In this document: positions 26,033 through 35,557 of the stretch, in pieces
How the letters are laid out: the number at the start of each line of letters is the position of its first letter
Position numbering within the stretch: position 1 is the stretch's first letter
Assembly (NCBI RefSeq): GCF_000617845.2
Contig: NZ_DF820425.1
Coordinates: 6,578,741-6,642,740 of the forward strand
Length of the DNA stretch: 64,000 nt
Source of the DNA: Bradyrhizobium sp. DOA9
GTDB taxonomy: Bacteria; Pseudomonadota; Alphaproteobacteria; Rhizobiales; Xanthobacteraceae
Direction: 5' to 3'
Program-made: the position numbers and the translations under genes
The notes under the pieces: model-generated
Database searches by the model: none
Told to the model about the DNA's origin: nothing
Seen by the model: the letters and a program-made list of their open reading frames with translations, nothing else

Positions 26033-26773
26033 ATGACTGAAGGATCGGGCCGGACCGTCGTCCTGACCGGCGCCGCCGGCGGCATGGGGCGCGCGATCAC
26101 CAAGGCGCTGCTGGACAGCGGCCGCCGCGTCGTCCTGGTCGATCGCGACGCCAAGGCCCTTCAGGAGCTGGCCGCGACGGCAGGCACCGCGGTGTTTCCG
26201 ATCCAGCTCGACGTCAGCGATGCAAAGGCCGTCGACCGCCTGCCGGAGTCCCTCCCGGCGCATTTCAAGCCGGTCGATGTTCTCATCAACAATGCCGGCC
26301 ACGACATCGGCGGGCGGACGCGTTTCGACGTCGGCTCCGCGGATGACTGGTCCAGCATCATCCAGACCAACCTGATCGGCCTGATGCGCGTCACCCGCGC
26401 GATCCTCCCCGACATGGTCCGGCGCGACGCCGGCCATATCGTCAACATCAGCTCCATCAACGCCGTCCGTATAATCCCGGATATGGCCGCCTACAGCACC
26501 AGCAAGGCGGGCGTGCACATGTTCACCGAGACCCTCCGGGGCGAGCTGGCGGACACCGCGATCCGGGTTACCGAGCTCCAGCCGGGCCTGACCAGGACCA
26601 ACATCATCCTGACCCGCTACCGCGGCGACAAGCAGAAGGAAAAGGACTATTTCGACCAGTTCAGGATGGCGCTCGAGCCGGCCGATATCGCCCGTTCGAT
26701 CGTCTTTGCCCTTGACCAGCCCGCCCACGTTCAAATTGCCGAAATGATGATTCTGCCTGTAAACCGGTATTGA
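26033..26773 (+). CDS. Short-chain dehydrogenase/reductase, second copy
   Basis: 246 aa; GGGAGTG precedes the ATG. Classical SDR with TGAAGGMGRAITKAL, NNAGHD, the catalytic Ser in NISSINAV and YSTSK. The Asp in LVDRDAKAL suggests NAD(H). The C-terminal half (LQPGLTRTNI, PADIARSIVFALDQP) resembles the SDR group of serine/3-hydroxy-acid dehydrogenases (YdfG-like). It overlaps the possible TTG start of the regulator gene. Confidence 0.87.
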   Translation: MTEGSGRTVVLTGAAGGMGRAITKALLDSGRRVVLVDRDAKALQELAATAGTAVFPIQLDVSDAKAVDRLPESLPAHFKPVDVLINNAGHDIGGRTRFDVGSADDWSSIIQTNLIGLMRVTRAILPDMVRRDAGHIVNISSINAVRIIPDMAAYSTSKAGVHMFTETLRGELADTAIRVTELQPGLTRTNIILTRYRGDKQKEKDYFDQFRMALEPADIARSIVFALDQPAHVQIAEMMILPVNRY

Positions 26774-26796
26774 ATCATTCCAACCAAGGCCCGGAC

Positions 26797-27513
26797 ATGG
26801 AAAGACGCCGCGAATTGCAATCGACACTCCGCATCGACGACGTACCGACCGTCCGAGCGATGGTGGCGCAAAAGCTGCGCGAGGCGATCATGTCCGGCAC
26901 GCTGAAACCGGGCCAGCGTCTGGTCGAGCGCGAGCTCTGCGAGATGATGGGCGTCAGCCGCCCCTCGATCCGCGAGGCGCTGCGTGCCCTCGAGGCCGAC
27001 GGACTGGTCAATACGGTCCCTCACCGCGGCCCCGTGGTCTCCACGATCAGCCTGGAGGAGGCCCGGCAGCTGTACGCGGCGCGCGCGGTGCTCGAAGGCT
27101 TCGCCGGCCGTGAATGCGCCAGGCTTCACGACCCGGACGTGGCTCGCCGGATCGGGGAAGCCCTGACCCGGCTGAAGGCGGCCGCAGCCAAGCAGGACCT
27201 CGTCGGATGCCTGGAAGCCAAGACCGACTTTTACGCCGCTCTGATCGGTGGCTGCCGCAACGCCTTCATCGAGCGCATGCTCAAGCCGCTGCACGACCGG
27301 ATCCAGCTGTTGCGGATCACCTCGATGTCGCAGCCGAAGCGGATCAACAAGAGTTTGCGCGAGGTCACCGCGATCTGGCGCGCGATCCAGAATGGCGATG
27401 CGGACCTCGCCGAGCGCTGCTGCGTCGACCACATCAATGCGGCTGCGGTGGCCGCGCTCGACATGATCGAAAAATCGTCGGCGGCCAAGGAGGCGGCGCC
27501 TTCCGACGACTAA
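26797..27513 (+). CDS. GntR-family transcriptional regulator, FCD subfamily
   Basis: 238 aa from ATG 26797 (AAGG eight bases upstream); TTG 26770 is an alternative. The N-terminal winged helix has LREAIMSGTLKPGQRLVE and MGVSRPSIREALRALEADG. The C-terminal FCD helical domain (ARQLYAARAVLEGFAGREC) binds small carboxylates in related proteins. Likely repressor of this locus, acting at the TTGTCAGACAA palindrome at 16334 and relieved by a pathway intermediate (inference). Confidence 0.9.
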   Translation: MERRRELQSTLRIDDVPTVRAMVAQKLREAIMSGTLKPGQRLVERELCEMMGVSRPSIREALRALEADGLVNTVPHRGPVVSTISLEEARQLYAARAVLEGFAGRECARLHDPDVARRIGEALTRLKAAAAKQDLVGCLEAKTDFYAALIGGCRNAFIERMLKPLHDRIQLLRITSMSQPKRINKSLREVTAIWRAIQNGDADLAERCCVDHINAAAVAALDMIEKSSAAKEAAPSDD

Positions 27514-27537
27514 AACAATGCCGCCAGGGAGTGTTCG

Positions 27538-28512
27538 ATGCCGTATCTCGTACGATCGCTGATCCTGCTTGTCCTGCTCTATCCCTGCGGTGCGGCCATC
27601 GCAGACGACTATCCCACCCGCCCGGTCACGATGATCGTGCCGTTCTCAGCCGGTGGTCCCGGCGACGTGATCGCACGCATCCTCGGCGGCGCGATGAGCG
27701 CGACGCTGAAACAGTCGATCGTGATCGAGAATGTCGTCGGCGCCGGCGGCACGCTCGGCACCAACCGTGTCGCCAAGGCGGCGCCCGACGGCTACACGCT
27801 GCTCCTGATGCATGTCGGCCAGGCCACCGCGCCTGCCCTCTATGCCAAGCTGCCGTTCGATCCGGTCGGGGACTTCGCCATGATCGGGCTCGTCACCGAC
27901 GTCCCGATGATCCTCGTGGCGCGGCCGAACTTTCCAGCCCAGGATCTCAACGAGCTCATCGCGCAGATCCGCAAGGCCGGCGACAAGATCACCTTCGGCA
28001 ATGTCGGACTCGGCTCGGCCTCGCAGCTCTGCGGTTTGATGTTCATGAGCGCGACAGATACCAAGCTCACCCCGATCTACTACAAGGGCGGCGGCCCGGC
28101 GCTGAACGACGTCATCGCCGGCCACATCGACGTTTATTGCGACCCTGCAACCGGGCCGACGCCTTATATTCAGTCGAACACGATCAAGGGGTACGCGATC
28201 ACGAGCAAGAAGCGGGTTGCAACCCTGCCGGACGTGCCGACCTCGACCGAGGCCGGCCTTCCCGCATTCGACGTGACGACCTGGTACGGCCTCTACGCCC
28301 CGCGCGGCACGCCGAAGCCCGTAGTCGACCAACTCGTCGACGCGCTGCAGACCGCGCTGAAGGATCCTGCCCTGATCAATCGGTTTGGTGAGCTCAGCAT
28401 GTCCCCGGTTGAACCCGAACGCGCGACGCCGGAAGCCCTTGAAGCCTTTCTCAAGGCCGAGATCGGCAAATGGGGCAGGATCATCAGGGCAGCCGGGATC
28501 GAGCCGCAATAG
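27538..28512 (+). CDS. Bug/TctC-family tripartite tricarboxylate-type binding protein
   Basis: 324 aa; AGGGAG lies before the ATG. A signal peptide (about 1-21, cleavage near AIA-DDYPTRPV) precedes the Bug fold: PVTMIVPFSAGGPGDVIAR, GAGGTLGTNRVAKAAPDGYT and the late DVPTSTEAG. Such proteins bind carboxylates in the periplasm for TctAB permeases or for signalling. No tctA or tctB gene is present here, so it is an orphan that may serve a permease elsewhere or add a third binding protein to this locus. Confidence 0.9.
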   Translation: MPYLVRSLILLVLLYPCGAAIADDYPTRPVTMIVPFSAGGPGDVIARILGGAMSATLKQSIVIENVVGAGGTLGTNRVAKAAPDGYTLLLMHVGQATAPALYAKLPFDPVGDFAMIGLVTDVPMILVARPNFPAQDLNELIAQIRKAGDKITFGNVGLGSASQLCGLMFMSATDTKLTPIYYKGGGPALNDVIAGHIDVYCDPATGPTPYIQSNTIKGYAITSKKRVATLPDVPTSTEAGLPAFDVTTWYGLYAPRGTPKPVVDQLVDALQTALKDPALINRFGELSMSPVEPERATPEALEAFLKAEIGKWGRIIRAAGIEPQ

Positions 28513-29164
28513 GTTAGCTAGAGCGGATCGAGGCCGTTGTAGCCATTCCGAGAACACAACGTTTCTCGCACGAGCCCCGGCATCTGGACGGAGGCTGGTG
28601 CTGCGCGTGCAGCGGATCGTCTATCACACGTCCACCGAGATCAGGTCCGAGCTCGCCTGGATCGAGTCGCTGATAACGGAAGATATCGTCGTCACACCTC
28701 GCCCGGTCGCCGACGGTGAGGGTCGATTGCTGTCTCAGATCGTCCTGAACGGTTCACCGCGCTATCGACGAACGATATTTCGAATTCTACAAGCGTTTCC
28801 TCAACGCAAAACTCAGTTCGTGATTGGCGGCGAGTGAGAATGCGTCGAGATGACTTCCGGTGACTTGGAGTCGAGCGCGCCGACGTCAGCGTCCAATTCG
28901 GAGGCTTGAAGCGCCGTCCAAAGTCACGCTTACGGTTCCGCGGGGACGCATCACCGGACTGAACCCGGTGGCAGGACAATCGCAGGACTTGCTTGTCTTG
29001 ATTGGGCATTTCGGCTCTAATCGCGATCGAGCGCCTATTGTGCGCCATCTTGCACGCTCCAGGGTCGCAGCGTGTTCCCCGGCAAAGGCTGCCACACCCT
29101 ATGCTTGAAGGGCGGCAACGCTTTGAATTTCAAGGCGTCGCTCCTTCACCCAACGGAGCACCTC
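28513..29164. other. Intergenic region, mostly without recognisable content
   Basis: About 650 bases between the catabolic operon and the CbbQ/NorQ-like gene. Apart from the doubtful small ORF at 28598-28837, I see no gene, terminator or repeat. Confidence 0.5.
28598..28837 (+). CDS. Possible small ORF (79 aa), unknown
   Basis: From GTG 28598 (GGAGG three bases upstream; GTG 28607 has better spacing), a 79-residue frame contains YHTSTEIRSELAWIESLIT and RRTIFRILQAFP. The composition is plausible for protein, but I recognise no family and the frame may be chance. It is the only candidate gene in this gap. Confidence 0.3.
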   Translation: MLRVQRIVYHTSTEIRSELAWIESLITEDIVVTPRPVADGEGRLLSQIVLNGSPRYRRTIFRILQAFPQRKTQFVIGGE

Positions 29165-29965
29165 ATGCCGCTCGATGCGTATCGGATCAACAGCGAGCCC
29201 TACTACGAGCCCCAGGCCGCCGAAATCGACATCTTCACGGCCGCCTACAGTGAGCGCCTGCCGGTAATGCTGAAGGGACCGACGGGCTGCGGCAAGACCC
29301 GGTTCGTCGAGCACATGGCGTGGCGGCTCGGCAAGCCGCTGGTCACGGTCGCGGCCCACGAGGACATGACCGCTGCTGATCTCGCCGGTCGCTATCTCCT
29401 CGAACCATCTGGCACGGTCTGGCATGACGGCCCCCTGACGCAGGCCGTCCGTCAGGGCGGCATCTGCTATCTCGACGAAATCGTCGAAGCGCGGCAGGAC
29501 ACCACCGTGGTGATCCATCCGCTGACCGACGCGCGGCGCATCCTGCCGCTGGAGAAGCACAACGAGATCGTACCGGCGCACGCCGAATTCCAGCTCACGA
29601 TCTCCTACAATCCCGGCTACCAGAGCGCGGTGAAAGACCTGAAGGAGTCCACCAAGCAGCGCTTCGTCGCGATCGATTTCGGCTACCCCGCACCGTCGAC
29701 CGAGAGCGCCATCATCGTCCGCGAAAGCGGTGCGGACAGTGCTCTGGCGGCCCTTCTGGTCAGGATCGCCGAGCGCTCCCGCAATTTGCAGGGACACGGC
29801 CTCGACGAAGGCGCGTCGACCCGGATGCTGATCCACACGGGACGCATGGTTCGCGCCGGCCTGCCGCTGAGCGCAGCCGTACAGGCCGGCATCGTGCTGC
29901 CGATCACGGACAATCCCGACATCCGCGCGGCGCTCACCGACGCAATCGCGGCGTGCGTTCCGTGA
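29165..29965 (+). CDS. CbbQ/NirQ/NorQ-type MoxR AAA+ ATPase
   Basis: 266 aa; GGAG seven bases before the ATG. Walker A GPTGCGKTRFVEH, Walker B-type ICYLDEIVEARQD, sensor region TISYNPGYQS and the C-terminal lid of the CbbQ/NorQ group are present. These ATPases work with a VWA protein to activate or remodel a metalloenzyme (RuBisCO for CbbQO, nitric-oxide reductase for NorQD). The partner gene follows with overlap. No norB/norC or cbbL/cbbS lies in the window, so the client is unknown. Confidence 0.88.
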   Translation: MPLDAYRINSEPYYEPQAAEIDIFTAAYSERLPVMLKGPTGCGKTRFVEHMAWRLGKPLVTVAAHEDMTAADLAGRYLLEPSGTVWHDGPLTQAVRQGGICYLDEIVEARQDTTVVIHPLTDARRILPLEKHNEIVPAHAEFQLTISYNPGYQSAVKDLKESTKQRFVAIDFGYPAPSTESAIIVRESGADSALAALLVRIAERSRNLQGHGLDEGASTRMLIHTGRMVRAGLPLSAAVQAGIVLPITDNPDIRAALTDAIAACVP

Positions 29966-32277
29966 GCGCGAAGCCGTCTGCGGCGCTCCACGTGCCGTCC
30001 GAGCCGGAAGGCGTCGCGCAGCGACTACATGCGATGATGCGCCAGCGCGACGCATTGCGGCCGCTTTTTCTGGCGACGTGGGAGGCACTCTCCGGGCAAT
30101 TCGATGCTGCCCAGCTCGAGACCTGGGCCGGCGGCGTGCTCGAACTCGTCAACGTGAATGCCGGCCCTGCCTGCTTGATCGCCTATTGGGAGGCGAGCCG
30201 CAACGCCGCCTCGACGCGCGACATTGCACCACTAATTGGCGCGGCGCAAATCGGCGCCGAGATCTGCCGTCATGCCGGCGCGCCCGCCGCAACCGCATCG
30301 TTGAACGCTCTGGCGGCCGCGCGTCGTAGTTTCGGAGGTACGGCACTAGCGCGCTGGTGGCGCGCGATGGAGGTGCTGGCGCGGGAGGCGCCAGAGTCCG
30401 TGCTGCCGGCCGCCGGCCGCATGGGACAAATCCTCTTGCCCGGCACGATCGAGGCTTTCGAGGATTTCATCGCCGCCGGCCTGCGCTCGGCTGCCGGCGA
30501 CCGCAACCGCCGTCTTGCCTTCTTCTCTCTGCAGGACGATCTGGCGCGCCGCATGATCGCCCGCGATCCCGGCGGCGTCGGCTTTCCCGATATCCAGGCC
30601 GAGTTGAAGGCCTTCACCACGGCTTTGTGGGGCGAGCTGCCGTTGCTGCGCAGCATGGCTGGCGACAGCATGGACAAGCCGCAACGCCGCAGCACGATTT
30701 CCGGCCCGATCATCCGACTGCCGGAAAGCTATCGCGGCGTACAGGGCGATGCCGCCCGCGCTCTGTTTCGCGCCGCCACCGCACATGCACAGGCGCATCT
30801 GGTGCTCGGTCGTGCCCGGTTTCCGATCGGGACGCTGAAGCCGCTGCAGGTCGCCCTGGTCAACCTGATCGAGGACGCGCGTGTCGAAACATTGGCCATG
30901 CGCGCCCTGCCCGGATTGCGCCGGCTGTGGGCGCCCTACCATGTCGCCATGCCGGGCGGCGTCGCGACCGCCCCGGTGCTGCTGGCGCGGCTGGCGCGTG
31001 CGCTGTTCGATCCGGCCCATATCGACGACGACGGCTTCGTCGCCAAAGGCCGCGCCCTGTTCGCAGCCGCGCTGCCGCGCATCGAGGATTCCGCGATCAG
31101 CCGCGAGATCGGCACGCTGCTCGGCAACGACCTCGGCCAGATGCGGGTGCAGTTCAACGCCAGGACCTATGTGGTCGAACCGATCTATCGCGACGATGGA
31201 CTGGGACTGTGGGATTTCGGCGAAGACGCGCAGCCCCCGGACGACGTGCTGGACCTGTTCATCGATGCCATGCGCGTGGAGTCGCAGGAGCGTGCCGACG
31301 GCAGTGATCAGCAGACCGAGCCGGACAGCGCCGAGGCCGGGATCGGCCGCGGCCGCCCCGTCGCGCCCGATGACCGCGGCATGGTGATCGCACGATATCC
31401 GGAATGGGACCGGGTCCACGGCATCGAACGGCCCGACTGGACCGTCGTACGCGAGGTCGCGGCCAAGACTGGCGATCCGCGTGCGATCGAACACGCGCTC
31501 GACGGCGCGGGAGCCGTGCGCAACCGCGTCGCGCGCCTGGTGCGTGGCCTGCGTATCGGCCGCACCGTCCGCTTGAAGCGGCAGTACGATGGGCACGATC
31601 TCGATGTCGATGCGATGCTTGACGCCGGCATCGCGTTGCGCAGCGGCCAGGAGCCCGACCCCCGCGTGTTCCGCTCATCGAAATCGATGCATCGCGATCT
31701 CTCCGCGCTGCTCCTGATCGATATTTCGCAGTCGACATGCGACCGCCTGCCATCGGGCGCAACCGTTCTCGACATCGAACGCCTTGCCGTCGCGGTCCTC
31801 TCCGAGGCCATGGATCAGCTCGGCGACCCCTTCGGCCTGCTCGCCTTCGCCTCCGACGGCCGCGAGGATATCAGGATGACCAGCATCAAGGGCTTCGATG
31901 AGGCGTACGACCGGCCTTGCCGGGCACGGCTGGCGGGGCTCAGCTCCGGCCTGTCGACCCGGCTCGGCACGGCATTGCGCCATGCCGGCGCAGTGATGGC
32001 GACCACCTCGGCGAGCCGAAAGCTTCTGATCGTTCTCACCGACGGGGAGCCATCCGACATCGACATGTCCGATCCGCTCGATCTCGTCGAGGATACCAGG
32101 CGCGCGGCAGTCAATCTCCATGGACGCGGCATCGACGCCTATGGCGTCGTGCTCGGCGCGGCCGGCATCGCATCCGCCGCACGCATCTTCGGACGCGGCA
32201 ACACCATGCTGGTGCATCGGGTCGAGGATCTGCCGACACGGCTGTCGGAGCTCTATTTCCGTCTGGCGCGACGCTGA
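29962..32277 (+). CDS. NorD/CbbO-type VWA-domain protein
   Basis: 771 aa from GTG 29962, which overlaps the preceding stop (GTGA); GTG 29953 is an alternative. The long helical N-terminal part is followed by an acidic linker (about 430-470). The C-terminal von Willebrand A domain has the metal-site motif LLIDISQSTCDR, then LTDGEPSDIDMSDP. The length and layout match NorD/CbbO partners of MoxR ATPases. Translation is coupled to the ATPase gene. It converges on the urease operon, with 78 bases between the stops. Confidence 0.87.
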   Translation: MSAKPSAALHVPSEPEGVAQRLHAMMRQRDALRPLFLATWEALSGQFDAAQLETWAGGVLELVNVNAGPACLIAYWEASRNAASTRDIAPLIGAAQIGAEICRHAGAPAATASLNALAAARRSFGGTALARWWRAMEVLAREAPESVLPAAGRMGQILLPGTIEAFEDFIAAGLRSAAGDRNRRLAFFSLQDDLARRMIARDPGGVGFPDIQAELKAFTTALWGELPLLRSMAGDSMDKPQRRSTISGPIIRLPESYRGVQGDAARALFRAATAHAQAHLVLGRARFPIGTLKPLQVALVNLIEDARVETLAMRALPGLRRLWAPYHVAMPGGVATAPVLLARLARALFDPAHIDDDGFVAKGRALFAAALPRIEDSAISREIGTLLGNDLGQMRVQFNARTYVVEPIYRDDGLGLWDFGEDAQPPDDVLDLFIDAMRVESQERADGSDQQTEPDSAEAGIGRGRPVAPDDRGMVIARYPEWDRVHGIERPDWTVVREVAAKTGDPRAIEHALDGAGAVRNRVARLVRGLRIGRTVRLKRQYDGHDLDVDAMLDAGIALRSGQEPDPRVFRSSKSMHRDLSALLLIDISQSTCDRLPSGATVLDIERLAVAVLSEAMDQLGDPFGLLAFASDGREDIRMTSIKGFDEAYDRPCRARLAGLSSGLSTRLGTALRHAGAVMATTSASRKLLIVLTDGEPSDIDMSDPLDLVEDTRRAAVNLHGRGIDAYGVVLGAAGIASAARIFGRGNTMLVHRVEDLPTRLSELYFRLARR

Positions 32278-32355
32278 GCCTGAGATCGCCGAGATACGAA
32301 AAGAAATCGGCGTGCCGTCCTGCGCGCCTGCGCGGGGAACGACGGGAAGCAGGCA

Positions 32356-33204
32356 TCACTTCCTTCGACGCGCCAGGGGAGCATCGAGCGCGGCATGGGC
32401 CGCGACATGAAACGCCGTGTCGAGCGCGCGTGCCAAAACGCCACCGTCCGGAGCAAGGATGCGCAACACGAGGCCTGCGCCGTTCGGCGCCAGCGAACAT
32501 CCCGCCAGCGCCCCCCAGCGGCCGGCGGCCTGCTCCATGTCGGCCAACGCCGGCAATCGGTTCGGCGGCGCAATCAGCACGAAGTTTGCCACGGCGGCCA
32601 TCGGGCCCAATGCCCCGTTGCGCATGTCGTCGCCATCGATCGCGCCGATGTCCTTCATCAGCAACCTGCCGCCCGGACGTGAGACGCTCAACCGGCTCTC
32701 GAAACGCGCGAACGGCCGGGCCTTCGCTTCGGGATCATGGACCGCAAAACCATCGGCGAGACACAGCACGGCATCCTCGGCAACCGCGGCATCCGTCTCC
32801 AAGGTGAGATCGGCACCGGGAAACAGCACGTAAGGATCGCTGGTCAAGGCGCAGAACGCGCCCTCTTCCACCGTCACGGCCAGTCGCTGGATCGCGCCGC
32901 TCGCGCGGCCGTCATGCACGACGGTCGAGGCCTGAGTCGTCATATGAAACGCGGCCAGCGCACCAACGCGCACATCCAGCTTGATGCGGTCGCCGGCATA
33001 CAGGCCGCCCGAGGCGGATTGCAGATAGAGCGTGAGCAGATCGGGCCTCGCGGCATCGAGATGGAAGCCGCGGGTGATATGCAGGGGATAGCCGATCTGC
33101 TGACGGCGCAAGACGCTGCGACCGCCGGCGCGATCGACGACCAACGCGCCATCGAGCGAGCGCCCGGTCTCAAACCCGGAACAGGACTGCAGCAGAGATC
33201 GCAT
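32356..33204 (-). CDS. ureD: Urease accessory protein UreD (UreH)
   Basis: 282 aa. UreD family segments: SVLRRQQIGYPLHITRGFH, SASGGLYAGDRIKLDV, TTQASTVVHDGRASGAIQR and CALTSDPYVLFPGADLTLE. UreD binds apo-urease and, with UreF and UreG, lets nickel reach the active site. Last gene of the operon; its start overlaps the end of ureG by 35 bases. In many rhizobia ureD comes first, so its terminal position here is a local rearrangement. Confidence 0.93.
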   Translation of the reverse strand: MRSLLQSCSGFETGRSLDGALVVDRAGGRSVLRRQQIGYPLHITRGFHLDAARPDLLTLYLQSASGGLYAGDRIKLDVRVGALAAFHMTTQASTVVHDGRASGAIQRLAVTVEEGAFCALTSDPYVLFPGADLTLETDAAVAEDAVLCLADGFAVHDPEAKARPFARFESRLSVSRPGGRLLMKDIGAIDGDDMRNGALGPMAAVANFVLIAPPNRLPALADMEQAAGRWGALAGCSLAPNGAGLVLRILAPDGGVLARALDTAFHVAAHAALDAPLARRRK

Positions 33205-33823
33205 CGACGACCGCCTCCACGCCGACGCCGCTCTTCAAATTGGTCGGTATCACCGGCTTCGCGCCCCGCACCTGCCGCGCATCCGCCAGCATGCGATCGA
33301 GATCGACGCCGACATGGGGCGCGAGATCGACCTTGTTGACGACAAGCAGGTCGCAACGCAGCAGGCCGGGGCCTTTCTTGCGCGGAATGTCGTCGCCGCC
33401 GGCGACGTCGATCACGAAGATCCACCAGTCGACCAGATCGAGCGAGAAGGTCGAGGCGAGATTGTCGCCGCCGGATTCGAACAGGATCAGCTCCAATCCC
33501 GGGAAGCGTTCCTCGAGCTCGTCCCCCGCCGCAATGTTCAGTGTGGGATCTTCCCGGATCACGGTGTGCGGGCAGGCGCCCGCCTCGACCGCCGAAACGC
33601 GGGCAGGATCGATCAGTCCGGATCGCCGCAACCGCTCGGCGTCTTCCTTGGTCACGAGATCGTTGGTGACGACGGCAAAGTCGATATTGCGCCGCTGAAG
33701 CACCGGGATCAGCGCCTCGATCAGGGCGGTCTTGCCCGAGCCGACCGGGCCGCCGATTCCGACCCGCGCCGCACTGGCGCCGCCGCGGGCCTCGCTGTCG
33801 GATATACGCAAGGCATGAAACAT
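33170..33823 (-). CDS. ureG: Urease accessory GTPase UreG
   Basis: 217 aa. P-loop GGPVGSGKTALIEAL, the nickel-binding Cys-Pro-His type motif in EAGACPHTVIRED, the acidic FESGGDNL and the guanine-specificity motif NKVDL are all present. It hydrolyses GTP to deliver nickel to urease. It lies three bases after ureC and overlaps ureD. Confidence 0.95.
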   Translation of the reverse strand: MFHALRISDSEARGGASAARVGIGGPVGSGKTALIEALIPVLQRRNIDFAVVTNDLVTKEDAERLRRSGLIDPARVSAVEAGACPHTVIREDPTLNIAAGDELEERFPGLELILFESGGDNLASTFSLDLVDWWIFVIDVAGGDDIPRKKGPGLLRCDLLVVNKVDLAPHVGVDLDRMLADARQVRGAKPVIPTNLKSGVGVEAVVDAISAAVLFRV

Positions 33824-33826
33824 GGC

Positions 33827-35536
33827 TCACCTCAACATGTAGCGGCGGGCCAGCGGCAGTTCTCGCGCCGGCTCGCAAGTTGCCAACACACCATCGACAA
33901 TCACATCGAAGGTCTCCGGATCGACGGTGATGTGCGGACATGTGTCGTTCCACAGCATGTCTCGCTTGCTCAGCTTGCGTGTGCCTTGCACCGGCAGCAG
34001 CTTCTTCGCCAATCCCAGCTCGGCGCCCAGGTCGCGCGCCAGCGCCAGCGGATGGACGAAGCAGGCCGACAGCGCCGACGCGGCCCTGCCGAACGCGCCC
34101 CATTGCGGCCGCATCAGCATCGGTTCGCATGTCATCAGCGATGCCGCGCTGTCGCCCATCGCGCCCCAGGCGATGAAGCCCCCCTTGATGACGAGTTCCG
34201 GCTTGATGCCGAAGAAGGCGGGCCGCCACACCACGATGTCGGCGATCTTGCCCGGCTCCAGCGATCCGACGTGGTCGGCGATGCCGAACGTCCTGGCGGC
34301 ATTGATGGTGTATTTGGCGATGTAGCGTTTGATGCGCGCATTGTCGCCCAAGCCCGGCTTGTCCTCCGGCAACGCACCACGCTGGTCCTTCATCTTGGAG
34401 GCAAGCTGCCAGGTCCGGCAGATCACTTCGTGGATACGGCCCATGCCCTGGCTATCGGAGCCCAGCATCGAGATCGCGCCAATGTCGTGCAGCACGTCCT
34501 CGGCCGCGATGGTCTGGGCACGAATACGGCTTTCCGCAAAGGCGACGTCCTCGGGAATCGCCGGATTGAGGTGGTGGCACACCATCGTCATGTCGAGATG
34601 TTCGTCGAAGGTGTTGACGGTGTAGGGATTGGTCGGATTGGTCGAGGACGGCAGGCAATGCATTTCGCCGGCGACGCGGATGATGTCGGGCGCATGACCG
34701 CCGCCGGCCCCCTCGGTGTGGTACATGTGAATGGTGCGGCCACCGATCGCCTCCAGCGTATTTTCGACGAAGCCGGATTCATTCAGTGTATCGGTATGGA
34801 TCTGAACCTGGAAATCGTAGTCATCGGCAACCTCGAGGCAGGTGTCGATCGCCGCCGGCATCGAACCCCAATCCTCGTGCAGCTTCAGCCCCATCACCCC
34901 GGTCTCGAGCTGCTCGATCATCGGCGCCGCGCGATGGGCATTGCCACGGCCGAGAAAGCCGAAATTCATCGGCCAAGCCTCGGCGGCCTGCAGCATCTTG
35001 CCGGTGTTGAACGGTCCGCCGGAATCGATGCCGACCGTGATCGGTCCGAGCGAGCCGCCGATCATGGTGGTGATGCCGCTCGCGATCGCATGCTCGACGA
35101 GGCCAGCGCTGTCGAAATGCACGTGCACGTCGATGGCGCCGGGGGTCGCGATCAGCCCCTCGCAATCCCGCACCGTGGTGCCGATGGAGACGATCAGGTT
35201 CGGATCGACGCCATCCATGATGGCGGGATTGCCGGCCTTGCCGAAGCCGACGATGCGGCCATGCCGGATGCCCAGGTCGCCCTTGACGATCCCCAACACG
35301 GGATCGATCATCAGCACGTTGCAGAGCAGGAAATCGAGCGCGCCCTCGGCGCTGGTGATCCCGGCCATGCCGATGCCGTCGCGCAGGGTCTTGCCGCCGC
35401 CATGCAGGCATTCGTCGCCATAGACCGCATGATCGTGTTCGACCACCGCATACAGCGAGGTATCACCGAGCCTGACGGCATCGCCCGTGGTCGGGCCGTA
35501 AAGGGCGGCGTAGTCACGCCGGTCGATCATCGCCAC
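33827..35536 (-). CDS. ureC: Urease alpha subunit UreC
   Basis: 569 aa, full length. The nickel-site features are visible: HVHFDSAG near the start, the carbamylated Lys in MGLKLHEDWG, the His in QIHTDTLNE and HMYHTEGAGGGHAPD, and the flap Cys-His in MVCHHLNPAIPED. It hydrolyses urea to ammonia and carbamate. GTG 35536 has GGAG eight bases upstream; ATG 35530 is an alternative. It is preceded by the fused small subunits. Confidence 0.97.
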   Translation of the reverse strand: MAMIDRRDYAALYGPTTGDAVRLGDTSLYAVVEHDHAVYGDECLHGGGKTLRDGIGMAGITSAEGALDFLLCNVLMIDPVLGIVKGDLGIRHGRIVGFGKAGNPAIMDGVDPNLIVSIGTTVRDCEGLIATPGAIDVHVHFDSAGLVEHAIASGITTMIGGSLGPITVGIDSGGPFNTGKMLQAAEAWPMNFGFLGRGNAHRAAPMIEQLETGVMGLKLHEDWGSMPAAIDTCLEVADDYDFQVQIHTDTLNESGFVENTLEAIGGRTIHMYHTEGAGGGHAPDIIRVAGEMHCLPSSTNPTNPYTVNTFDEHLDMTMVCHHLNPAIPEDVAFAESRIRAQTIAAEDVLHDIGAISMLGSDSQGMGRIHEVICRTWQLASKMKDQRGALPEDKPGLGDNARIKRYIAKYTINAARTFGIADHVGSLEPGKIADIVVWRPAFFGIKPELVIKGGFIAWGAMGDSAASLMTCEPMLMRPQWGAFGRAASALSACFVHPLALARDLGAELGLAKKLLPVQGTRKLSKRDMLWNDTCPHITVDPETFDVIVDGVLATCEPARELPLARRYMLR

Positions 35537-35557
35537 GTCGCAGTCTCCTTCCAGATT

